From Zizania palustris (lineage: Eukaryota > Streptophyta > Magnoliopsida > Poales > Poaceae), in NCBI GenBank assembly GCA_019279435.1, contig JAAALK010000084.1:11922916-11986915 (forward strand): a stretch of 64,000 nt of DNA, in the 5' to 3' direction. Under the pieces are notes generated by a model. It ran no database searches. It was not told where the DNA came from and worked only from the letters and a program-made list of their open reading frames with translations. Every line of letters starts with the position of its first letter. Positions within the stretch are counted from its first letter, which is position 1. Below, piece after piece: positions 55,701 to 64,000 of the stretch. The translations under genes and the position numbers were made by a program.

Positions 55701-56251
55701 CCAATCAAGACAAAGATGAAGAAGAAAATACAATAAATCTAGTAATACTATAATTGCACAAATGGATATAATCATTATTTTTATGCACTTCATATAACTA
55801 ATATTTTTCAAAATTCTATTCTTTCACAGTCCAAACAAATAAGCATTCTAACTAAAGAGAAAGAAAATAGGTAGCCTCCCCGCCAAACTAGATCTTCTAA
55901 TAGTTTGGCTAGAAATCTTTTCAATACAAACAATGAAATAGTGCCAGCAACTTTTATTTCTTCACAACAACTGGTGGTCGCAGCTAAGAACCATACACGA
56001 GGAAGGAAGGGATAGGTACAAAATGAAAATAACATCTTTTAGTGCTGACCACAAAATATTAGATCATCAAATATTATCTTTCTGATGTACCCTTTATTTT
56101 CAGCAGGAACTAAAGTTATATGTGGACATTTGTTTAGGACAACACGTTGTTTATGAAGTTAACTAACATGCATGGTTTGCACTTTTGCAGGGTGATTGAT
56201 GAAGTTAAAATGGACCAAATTAGTTCACATGTAGCTAATAAACTCAATTAA
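52758..56251 (+). pseudogene. Multi-exon Transposase_24-type (CACTA/En-Spm associated) gene, broken
   Basis: Probable exon 1 (ATG 52758) is a Thr/Pro/Leu-rich stretch ending at a GGTAAGT donor near 52987. Later exons join in phase by GT/AG sites: about 53237-53660, 53755-53815, 53918-54040, 54135-54391, 54500-54700, 54778-54870, 54955-55055, 55160-55560, with a last exon ending TAA 56249-56251. Family landmarks are GPIGENSRTFVDEVVMFTRKRVPL, ARERYKGWRSTF, NRHQQKTKHLMGSKPF and MATHTKDGQW; a coiled coil with LREQLREQLREEL ends it. In-frame stops occur at 53407, near 54148, 54236 and 54995, and at 55328. Such proteins accompany CACTA elements and probably bind DNA; the catalytic transposase is not seen. 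Confidence 0.8.
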
Positions 56252-56701
56252 GGAAGCACAACGAGTGGAAGCACATATTACTTTTACTTTTCAGTCATAG
56301 GATACACTTGTAATGTTTACTACTGCTATTCTACATTGTGTTAATGTTGGTTGTTTGCAAATAATTCTTGTAGTAGATTGTAAATCTGTTGCAACAACTG
56401 TTCAACCACAAAATATATTTGTTGCAAATTATTTAATCGTTGCAATCCATCACATATTACAACCACAAAACTAATTTGTTGCAAATATATTTTGTTTCGA
56501 AAAGACATTTTGTTGCAAAAGCTCCCACCTCAACGAATGATTTTAAGTTGCAAACGGATAACTTACAACTGCAAAGCCACGTGGTGAAAAATATCAACCT
56601 AATTACAACCATTAAAATGTTGTGGCAATTTTGTCTATTACCACCACAAATAGTCGTTGTATCTATTAACTATTGCATCGATGTCAAGCATCGCGGTAAT
56701 T
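56252..56701. other. CACTA 3' subterminal region
   Basis: No coding motif is seen. Words such as TTGTTGCAA and GTTGCAAC recur in both orientations, as expected of subterminal protein-binding repeats in CACTA elements. Confidence 0.55.
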
Positions 56702-57335
56702 ATCTATTGCGATGGCTCATCTCGTGGCAATAGCTTTTGTTACCACGATGTCTACCATTGCAATAATAATCTATTGTGATTGCCTATCTCGTGGAAATAG
56801 CCTATGTTGCAACGATGTCCACCGTCACAGTAATAGTCTACTGTGATGGCCTATCTCATGGAAATAGCCTTTGTTGCAACGATGTCTACCGTCACTATAA
56901 CAATTTATTGCGATGGCCTATCTCGTGGCAATAGACTTTGTTGCAATGATGTCTGTCGTTGCAGTCATAATCTATTACAATGGCTTAGCTCATGGCAATA
57001 GCCTCTATTGCGATGATGTCCTCCGTCGCAGTAATAATCTATTGCAATAGCCTATCTCGTGGCAATAGCCTCTGTTGCAATGATTTCCATCATTGTAGTA
57101 ATAATCTATTACAATATCCTATCTCGTGGCAATAGCATCTATTGCAACGATGTCCACCATCATAGTAATAATCTATTGCAATAGCCTATCTCGTGGCAAT
57201 AGTCTTTGTTGCGATGATGTATGTCATTGCAGTAATACTCTATTACAATAGCCTATCTTGTGGCAATAGCATTTGTTGCAACGATGATCACCATCGCAGT
57301 AATAATCTATTGTGATGGCCTATCTCGTGACAACA
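56702..57335. repeat. 67-bp tandem array, about ten copies
   Basis: ATCTATTG-like unit starts lie at 56702, 56769, 56836, 56903, 56970, 57037, 57104, 57171, 57238 and 57305, a strict 67-bp period. The unit includes GATGGCCTATCTCGTGGCAATAGCC and GTTGCAACGATG words with substitutions. The array lies just inside the CACTA right end. Confidence 0.93.
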
Positions 57336-57486
57336 AACATATTATGCAACGGTACTATAAAACGGTTGTGACAACTTTAGACCACACCAATACTTGCCAT
57401 GCCTGCCAACAAATGCGATTTGGTTGCAAACGAGACATATTGCAACCGTTCAGCCCTTATTGCAACGTTTTGGCGCCGTTGTACTA

Positions 57487-57505
57487 GGGTGAAAATCCTG
57501 TAGTG
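57487..57505 (-). repeat. CACTA right terminal inverted repeat
   Basis: The plus strand ends GGGTGAAAATCCTGTAGTG, i.e. CACTACAGGATTTTCACCC on the minus strand, the classical CACTA terminus. The expected 3-bp TSD would be GAT (57506-57508). No matching left terminus was found between 46196 and 52758. Confidence 0.8.
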
Positions 57506-57789
57506 GATCGTTACCTTCAAGCACGAGACGTGCTAGGTGCAGTGGAAGAAGATGTCGGAATAGCACGTCAAGCCTATCCACGCTTCATCCTTTCCATCCC
57601 TCGCTAATCTGACCGGTGAAGATGACATAGTTGTTTACGTGAAGAAGTCCATGAGCGTCACTGTCGAAGCAATGCCTCTACGATATCCACACGTACAGGG
57701 ATGGATTTCCTCCCACGGTAGCGTGCTAGCACCGCACGTGAGAGACGGGAAATCCTTGACCTCAACGATTGAGATCAAGAAAAGGAATA
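57506..57789. other. Unassigned flank of the CACTA end
   Basis: A mixed-composition stretch without recognisable domain on either strand. Confidence 0.4.
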
Positions 57790-58675
57790 GACTTAAGCAT
57801 GGCGACGGGCAAAAATGTTTCATCATAATCAACACCTTGAATCTGTCCGAAACCTTTCACCACCAATTATTCCTTATAGATGTGAACATTTCCATCAACG
57901 TCTATCTTTTTCTTGAAGATCCATTTACACCCATTAGTTTTTACACCATCGGGTGGATCAACCAAGTTCCAAACTTGGTTCTCTCACATCGACTCCAACT
58001 CGGATCCAATGGCTCCAAGACATTTTTGAGAGTCTGGTCCCGTCACTACTTCTATATAGGTATTGGGCTCATCATTGTCCAATAACAACACATTGTGATA
58101 CTGGTGGTCAAAAACTTGAACCTCTCTGGTGCATGGATAACCCTCTCAGACCTCCGTGGGGCTAGCGCATGCACAATATTAGGCTCTACAACACCTTGCC
58201 CATCATGTTGTTGTTCAGTGGGATATGGAACACTTTCCAGCAGCTCTCGAACCTCTTCGAGATGCACCGTACTCCCACTAAATCCTTTTGAGAGAAACTC
58301 TTTGTCAAGGATTACACCATTCCGAGCGACAAACACTTTGCCCTCCTCTCTATTATAGAAACAGTATCCTTTGGTATCTTAGGATATCCCACAAAGAAGC
58401 ACTTGTCATACTTAGGACTGAGCTTGACAAAAGTCATACGTTTGACATACGCCTCACATCCCCATATCTTTAGAAAAGACAAACTAGGATGCCTCCCAGA
58501 CCACATCTCATATGGTGTATTCTCTATTGACTTAGATGGAACTCTATTTATCGTGAAAGTTGTGGTTTCTAGAGTGTGACCCCAAAAGTATAATGGAAGA
58601 TCAGTGTGACTCATCATGAACCGCACCATATCCAATAAAGTGTGGTTTCTCCACTCAGATACTCCATTCCACTGG
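57790..58675 (-). pseudogene. Copia pol fragment: integrase end to RT start
   Basis: On the minus strand the integrase end (NGVSEWRNHTLLDMVRFMMS, YFWGHTLETTTFTINRVPSKS, PYEMWSGRHPSLSFLKIWGCEAYVK) is followed by KCFFVGYPK, VFVARNGVILDKEFL and, after frame changes, the RT entry GCKWIFKKK-like region and GVDYDETFLPVAMLKS. It breaks off at both ends: near 57790 and at the LTR of the next element (58676). It is an old fragment of a Copia element from a different family than the one at 58676. Confidence 0.88.
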
Positions 58676-59079
58676 TGAAGATCTAGGCCCCATGTGAGTT
58701 TTGGTAATTAATGACAAACGCGCGTTTGTGGACTAATATTTTTCTTAAGTGTGAAGGAAATGATTAGGTCCCGCGCAAATGGAGCACAGGATGGAAAACC
58801 CGAAGATTTAACGATTAAAGAGCAATGGCAAAAGGTTTGATGGAAACTAGAAATTGATCGAGGTGTTTGGAGTGATCAATTAGGCTAGGTTTAAATTTTG
58901 TTTTTGCCGTACTATAAAGAGGGGTTGCATCTTGGTTATGAGTTGATTTTCAAGTGCCAATTTGCATTGCATATAGTATCTTTTGATCATGTGTGGTTGT
59001 TGCAAAAGTTACAAATTTGGCAAATTCTTTGAAAATACAAAATGCACCTTTTGGAGTGTGTTTGGCCCTAGCAGTCTAA

Positions 59080-59375
59080 CCGACCATATGGGTCTGGTCA
59101 GACCGGCTTGAGATGGGCGGTCCGACCGACCAGGGGGGCGGTCCGACTAGGTTGCGCAGGGCTGCTACTTGGTGTTTTACAGAGCCAACGGAGACCTTAT
59201 CGGTCTGACCGAGCCGATGGCCAGTCAGACCGGGTAGGGTCGGTCCAACCGGGCCAGCATGGCCGGTCAGACCGGGGTGTCCTGTCACATCAGTAAACGT
59301 CTAGTTTTCTAGCCGTTGCAGCAAGGGTCGGTCAGACCGGCCCGAGATAGGCGGTCAGACCGACAGTGCGCAGAG
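59080..59375. repeat. GGTCNGACC-rich block in the LTR
   Basis: Words such as CGGTCTGACCG, GGTCAGACCGG and CGGTCCGACCG recur about a dozen times, each nearly palindromic. The block lies some 300-600 bp upstream of the TATA box. Confidence 0.8.
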
Positions 59376-59393
59376 AGCCTCATAACTCTTGTC

Positions 59394-59651
59394 ACTATAA
59401 CAAAACAGAAACTTTTCGTCGGCCAATTTAACTTCCGTCGGCTTTTCGAAAAGCCGACGGAAGATATTTTACTTCCATCGGCCTTAAGTAGCTGACAGAA
59501 GTTAAAATAACTTCTGTCGGCTTTTACCTATGGCCGACAGAAGTTAACGTCTCTGTGGTCCGGGCCGATACACATCCCTTAACTTCCGTCGGCCACCATT
59601 AAAGCCGACGGAAGTTAAGTAACTTCCGTCGGCTTTAATGGTGGCCGATGG
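59394..59651. mobile_element. Short palindrome-rich CACTA-like insertion in the LTR
   Basis: It starts CACTATAACAAAAC, like a CACTA terminus, and is built from inverted ACTTCCGTCGGC motifs: a perfect 32-bp palindrome (59432-59463), a hairpin (about 59508-59547) and a 66-bp near-perfect palindrome (59586-59651). No mirrored TATAGTG right end is visible, so it is either a truncated end or a fold-back derivative. Confidence 0.6.
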
Positions 59652-59671
59652 CTACTTTTTGGGTGTGTGGC

Positions 59672-59679
59672 TATATAAG
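59672..59679 (+). promoter_or_regulatory. TATA box of the Sire-like LTR
   Basis: TATATAAG in GGCTATATAAGCCC, about 700 bp before the LTR end. Position and context fit a Copia LTR promoter. Confidence 0.65.
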
Positions 59680-60384
59680 CCCTTGCTACAGCTCCTTTGC
59701 TAGACTTTTGGCATTCATTTGAGCATACTTGAGCACAATAGAGTCTCTCCCACCATTGAGCACTAAATTGAGCACTAGTGTGGTTGGGAAGCAAAAGGGG
59801 GTGATCAAGTGATTGAATAGATTGCATTGCATTTGCATTTTGGCACTTGATCGTCTTCTCCTAGCTTTGATTGCAGCTTGTTACTCTTGGAGATTGCCAT
59901 CTCCTACACGGCTCGGAGAAGAAACTGGTGATCTCTCCAAGAAGGTTGTGGAGGAGACCCGGAAGGATTGTGAAGGTCGGAGCTCGCCTATCCGGAGTGG
60001 AGAAGAGCTACCACTAGTGATCGAGGCCCGAGAGTTGCACTTCCGGTGCCGGCTTCTCTTCAAGCCAATTTCTCTTTGAGGAATCCGTGGTTTGGTGAAG
60101 AGAGCGGTCAAGTGAAACTCGCCTCAATGAGGATGTAGGAAATTGGCAAATTTCCGAACCTCGGGATAAAATTCGGTTGTCTCTTGTCCTTTTACTTTGA
60201 GCAAGTTAAATTGTGCGAATTTATCTTCTTAGAGTAATTTATCTTGGCCATTCTAGATTGCACCATTTTAATCTAGTTGTTTATTACATTTGTTTAAGGT
60301 CCTTATCTAGTGATAACCTAAATTGAATTAGTTTTTAAAAACCGCCTATTCACCCCCCTCTAGTCGGTACATCGATCCTACAAG

Positions 60385-60396
60385 TGGAATCAGAGC
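60385..60396 (+). other. Primer binding site of the Sire-like element
   Basis: TGGAATCAGAGC starts two bases after the LTR. It differs from the Met-tRNA site TGGTATCAGAGC by one base. Confidence 0.85.
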
Positions 60397-60434
60397 TTGG
60401 TCTCTCATTTTAGGCTTTACCGCTTAGAGAGAAG

Positions 60435-61712
60435 ATGTCCGACGAGGTGGTTCACAACGTAGGCAAAGGACCTTTCTTTGATGGCTCAAATTATTCCATT
60501 TGGAAAGTACGTATGGCTGCTCACCTCAAAGCTATGAGCTTTGAAATTTGGCGTATTGTTGAGTTAGGTTTTGAAGTTGAAGACAAGATGAATTTAACTT
60601 ATCAAAACAAGAAAGATATGCAACTTGATGCTCAAGCTACAAATGCCTTGTTCAATTGTTTGTGTGCCGAAGAATTCAATAGGATAAGCAATATTTCAAC
60701 GGCACATGATATTTGGACCACACTTCAAGATATACATGATGGAACAACAAGTGTGAAGAATGACAAGTCACACTACCTCAAGATCAACTATGAAACATTC
60801 ACCATGTTGCCAAATGAAAGTGTAAACGAGATGTATGCAAGACTCAATGTAATTGTCAATGATCTCAAATGTGTTGGAGTGAAGTACACGGAGTTGAAAG
60901 TTGCTCAAAAAATGTTGAGAGCATTGCCCGAGAAGTATGACACATTGGTGACCTTCCTTATTAACTCGGACATGTCAAGTTTGACTCCCATAACACTTTT
61001 GGGGACTATCAACACAAATGAGATTTACAAGTACAAGAGAATTGAAGGAAGCGCCGAAGATCACTCCTCATCCAAGAAGAAGAACATTGCCTTGAAAGCC
61101 AAGGTGGAGAAAAAATGTGAAGAAGAAGAAGACACTTCTTGTGATGGTGATACCGAGGATGAAGAGATGGCTCTTTTTGTGAGAAAGTTCAACCGGTTCA
61201 TGAAAAAGAGAGGAAGCTCTTCAAGTTCATTCAAGAACAATGGTGACAAGAAGTCAACCAAAAGGAATCTAAAGAATGTGAGATGTTATGAGTGTAATGA
61301 GAAGGGTTATTTTGCCTCAAGATTCCCAAACAAACAAGAGAGTGAAGATGAAAAATCTCAAAAGAAGAACAAGGAGAAGAGTGGGAAGAAAAATCTCTTC
61401 AAGAAGTTGAACAAGAAAAAGGGTAGAAATGAAGCATTTGTGGGAGAATGGGACTCTAATGAAGATAGCTCCGACTCCTCTTCAAGCTCCGACTCCGGTG
61501 GTGAGTCAAATTCAAGAAAGAAGAATATGGCGGGGATCACAATAACGGAAGCTCCATCACTATACTCTCCTTTTTGTCTCATGGCAAAAGGAAGTACTAA
61601 GGTAAACTATCACACCGGAGGATCGCATTGGGTGCTTGATAGTGGGTGCACTCAACACATGACCGTTGATAGGAAAATGTTCACATCATTTGAAGTTGGG
61701 GCTAAAGATTAA
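60435..61712 (+). pseudogene. Copia gag and protease
   Basis: The ATG at 60435 opens a 425-residue stretch. Residues 15-215 form a UBN2-type gag domain (FFDGSNYSIWKVRMAAHL, EEFNRISNISTAHDIW, VNEMYARLNVIVNDLK). The zinc knuckle near residue 285 reads CYECNEKGYFASRF: the His is Tyr and the last Cys is Phe, so zinc binding is lost. Lys-rich and Ser-rich stretches follow, then the protease site HWVLDSGCTQHM near residue 400. The stop TAA (61710-61712) is probably a former Gln CAA, as QRVTFGD follows in frame. Confidence 0.92.
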
Positions 61713-62685
61713 CAAAGAGTGACCTTCGGTGATAATAGTAAAGGGAAGGTAATGGGTCTAGGTAAAATTTCTATTTCAAATGATTTCTCCATTTCCAATG
61801 TTTCACTAGTTGAGTCATTGAATTTAACTTATTGTCTATTGCTCAACTATGTGATTTAGGCCTTTCATGCACATTTAATCCTCAAGAAGTATTTGTAACT
61901 AGCATCCATGATAACTCCTTGGTTTTCAAAGGATTTCGGTTTGGAAATCTCTATTTGGTGGATCTCTCTTCAAATGAAGCTAATTTGAAAACTTGTTTGG
62001 TTGCAAAAACCTCATTGGGTTGGCTTTGACATAGAAGGCTTGCTCATGTGGGAATGAGTCAACTAAACAAACTTGCAAAAAGTGATTTGGTTGTTGGTTT
62101 AAAAGATATAAAATTTGAAAAAGATAAACTTTGTAGTGCTTGTCAAGTGGGGAAGCAAATTGCTTGCTCTCATCCTAGCAAAAGCGTCATGTCAACTTCT
62201 AGACCGTTGGAGCTTTTGCATATAGATTTATTTGGTCCCACAACCTATAAAAGCATCGTAGGAAATAGTTTTTGTCTTGTAATTGTGGATGATTTCTCAA
62301 GATTTACTTGGGTTTTCTTTTTGCATGACAAAGCTAAAACCTCCGAGATTTTCAAAAAATTTGCAAAACGGGCTCAAAACGAATTCAATTTTTCTATTAC
62401 AAAAGTAAGGAGTGACAATGGATCTGAGTTTAAAAATACAAATATTGAGGATTATTGTGATGATCTCGGCATTAAACATGAGCTTTCTGCCACCTATTCA
62501 CCACAACAAAATGGTGTTGTGGAAAGAAAGAATAGGACCCTTATTGAGATGGCTAGAACTATGCTTGATGAGTATAGTGTCTCCGACTCCTTTTGGGCAG
62601 AAGATATAAACACTTCTTGCCATGCTTCTAATCGTCTTTATTTGCATCGTCTTTTAAAAAAGACTCCATGCTATAAACACTTTTA
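61713..62685 (+). pseudogene. Copia protease end and integrase
   Basis: From the TAA the frame continues through the protease (VTFGDNSKGKVMGLGKI) to a one-base loss near 61828, after which the reading LSIAQLCDLGLSC is one frame back. A TGA at 62027-62029 replaces a Trp before HRRLAHVGM. The integrase zinc module (HRRLAH, CSAC) and core follow: Asp in LLHIDLFGPT, Asp in VRSDNGSEF and Glu in QQNGVVERKNRTL, so the DDE triad is present. It ends in NRLYLHRLLKKTP at a frameshift near 62670. Confidence 0.92.
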
Positions 62686-63451
62686 ATTGGACGAAAACCA
62701 AATATTGCTTAATACTTTCGTGTTTTTGGTTGCAAATGCTATATTTATAGAAAGGGTGTTAGACTAACTAAATTTGAAAGCCGTTGTGATGAAGGATTTC
62801 TCCTTGGATATGCATCAAATAGCAAGGCATACCGAGTGTATAACAAGAGCAAAGGTATTGTAGAAGAAACCTCGGATGTTCAATTTGATGAGACTAATGG
62901 ATCCCAAGAGGGGCACGGAAATTTGGATGATGTAGGTGATGAAGGCTTGATAAGGGCAATAAAGAACATGTCCATCGGTGACATGAAGCCTAAAGAAGAT
63001 GATGAACTTCCATCCTCTACACAAGTTGAAGCTTCTACTTCCGCTACGCAAAATTTGACTCAACTTGTTGAAGATGATGTCAAAAATCAATCATCTACCA
63101 TTCCATCCAAGGTTCACAATGCCACCGCAAAAGATCACCCAATTGATCAAGTCTTGGGTGACATTAGTAAGGGTGTTCAAACTAGATCTCGTGTTGCTTC
63201 TATTTGTGAACATTACTCTTTTGTTTCTTCTATTGAGCCTAAACATATAGATGAAGCTTTAAATGACCCGGATTGGGTAAATGCTATGCATGAGGAGCTT
63301 AACAATTTTGAAAGAAACAAAGTTTGGACATTGGCGGAGAGACCCAAGGAGCACAACGTCATTGGAACAAAGTGGGTTTTTAGGAACAAACAAGATGAAA
63401 ACGGGTTGGTTGTAAGAAACAAGGCAAGATTGGTAGCATAAGGATTCGATC
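62686..63451 (+). pseudogene. Copia integrase tail and RT entry
   Basis: From ATT at 62686 the frame reads IGRKPNIA, a TAA at 62707-62709, then FRVFGCKCYIYRKGVRLTKFESRCDEGFLLGY and the acidic linker to the RT entry (ALNDPDWVNAMHEELNNFERNKVW, GTKWVFRNKQDENG, VVRNKARLVA). It ends at TAA 63439-63441, probably a former Gln, followed by a four-base insertion GATC (about 63448-63451) that changes frame. Confidence 0.88.
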
Positions 63452-64000
63452 ACTCAAGTCGAAGATTTGGATTTTGGTGAAACTTTTGCTCCCGTTTCTA
63501 TACTAGAGGCTATTCGCATCTTACTTGCTTTTGCTTCATGTTTTGACATTAAACTATATCAAATGGATGTGAAAAGTGCTTTCTTGAATGGCGAAATAGC
63601 CGAACTAGTTTTTGTTGAACAACCACCTGGCTTTGAAAATCCTAAAAATCCTAATCATGTTTATAAACTCACAAAAGCTCTCTATGGTTTAAAACAAGCT
63701 CCTAGAGCTTGGTATGAAAGATTGAGAGATTTTCTCCTCTCAAAGGGGTTTAAAATTGGTAAAGTCGACACCACTTTGTTTACAAAAATAATTAATGATG
63801 ATTTCTTTGTTTGTCAAATTTATGTTGATGATATTATTTTTGGGTCTACTAATGAAGAATTTTGCAAGGTTTTTGGTGATATGATGTCTAGGGAATTTGA
63901 GATGTCCATGATAGGAGAATTGAGTTTCTTCCTTGGACTTCAAGTCAAGCAACTCAAGAATGGAACTTTTGTGAGTCAAACGAAGTATATCCATGATCTT
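63452..64000 (+). pseudogene. Copia reverse transcriptase, continuing past the window
   Basis: The frame is open for 183 codons to the last base. Motifs are DFGETFAPV, LYQMDVKSAFLNGEI, KALYGLKQAPRAWYERL and the catalytic QIYVDDIIFGSTN, followed by SFFLGLQVKQL. The catalytic Asp pair is present. This piece is intact, but the surrounding frame breaks show that the element is dead. Confidence 0.93.

Larger units (their letters stand above)
58676..60382 (+). repeat. 5' LTR of the Sire-like Copia element
   Basis: The 1707-bp LTR runs from TGAAGATCTAGG to CGATCCTACA. It contains a block of GGTCNGACC words (59080-59375), a palindrome-rich insertion (59394-59651), a TATA box (59672-59679) and the common Copia end CCGCCTATTCACCCC. 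No TSD can be checked because the 3' end lies outside. Confidence 0.9.
58676..64000 (+). mobile_element. Sire-like Copia retrotransposon, 5' part
   Basis: 5' LTR, primer binding site, gag with protease, integrase, then RT in that order: integrase before RT defines Copia. The element runs off the window inside RT. A UBN2-type gag, the ANNRLYLHRLLKKTP-type integrase tail and the RT motifs fit the Sire/Maximus group. It is inserted at the edge of the minus-strand Copia fragment. At least three frameshifts and several stops make it inactive. Confidence 0.92.

Noticed and set aside
56702..57335. Regular repeats considered as a CRISPR array
   Set aside because: Units are contiguous 67-bp tandem copies without unique spacers, in a plant nuclear repeat next to a CACTA terminus.
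57260..57487. 75-codon frame near the CACTA end
   Set aside because: It is formed by the 67-bp array and subterminal repeats; array units read in different frames.
1..64000. rRNA genes, centromeric satellite or telomere repeat
   Set aside because: No rRNA-like sequence, no ~155-bp satellite ladder and no TTTAGGG runs were seen on either strand.

Overview
The window is repeat-filled intergenic DNA from a grass genome, probably panicoid, although the species cannot be read from the sequence. The case for a grass rests on several-kilobase-LTR chromovirus (Tekay/Retrosat-like) Gypsy elements with an extra ORF upstream of gag, a Tat-lineage Gypsy element with a second RNase H, Sire-like Copia elements and a CACTA-associated gene with many introns. 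I found no intact host gene. Nearly every coding stretch belongs to a transposable element and carries stops or frameshifts.

Positions 1-45786 are one stack of nested insertions, resolved through target-site duplications (TSDs). The base is a minus-strand Tat-like Gypsy element (visible 36903-45786) whose 3' LTR was split by a plus-strand Tekay-like element (1-36902, its first ~256 bp lying outside the window). Three later insertions split that element. A full-length minus-strand Tekay-like copy sits in its 5' LTR (2871-18485, TSD AACAC) and itself carries a solo LTR (6406-9846, TSD ATCCA). A gag-only Copia-type element sits in its orf0 (19528-27085, TSD ATCGC/ACCGC). A solo LTR of a relative of that Copia family sits in its pol (30561-32547, TSD CATGG).

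Positions 45787-58675 are an older mosaic: the end of another LTR, AT-rich LTR-like DNA, minisatellites, a tandemly duplicated segment carrying tRNA-like A and B boxes, and the 3' part of a CACTA element. That CACTA part holds a broken multi-exon Transposase_24-type gene (52758-56251), a regular 67-bp array and a right terminal inverted repeat ending at 57505. A minus-strand Copia pol fragment follows.

Positions 58676-64000 are the 5' part of a plus-strand Sire-like Copia element: LTR, primer binding site, gag, protease, integrase and part of the reverse transcriptase. Its LTR contains a short block of near-perfect palindromes that starts like a CACTA end.

Within each autonomous-type element the genes formed one replication unit: gag for the particle, protease, reverse transcriptase and RNase H for copying RNA to DNA, and integrase for insertion. 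None of the copies is now intact. The two Tekay-like copies have lost different catalytic residues, and the gag-only element never had, or has lost, all enzymes and would have depended on proteins supplied in trans.
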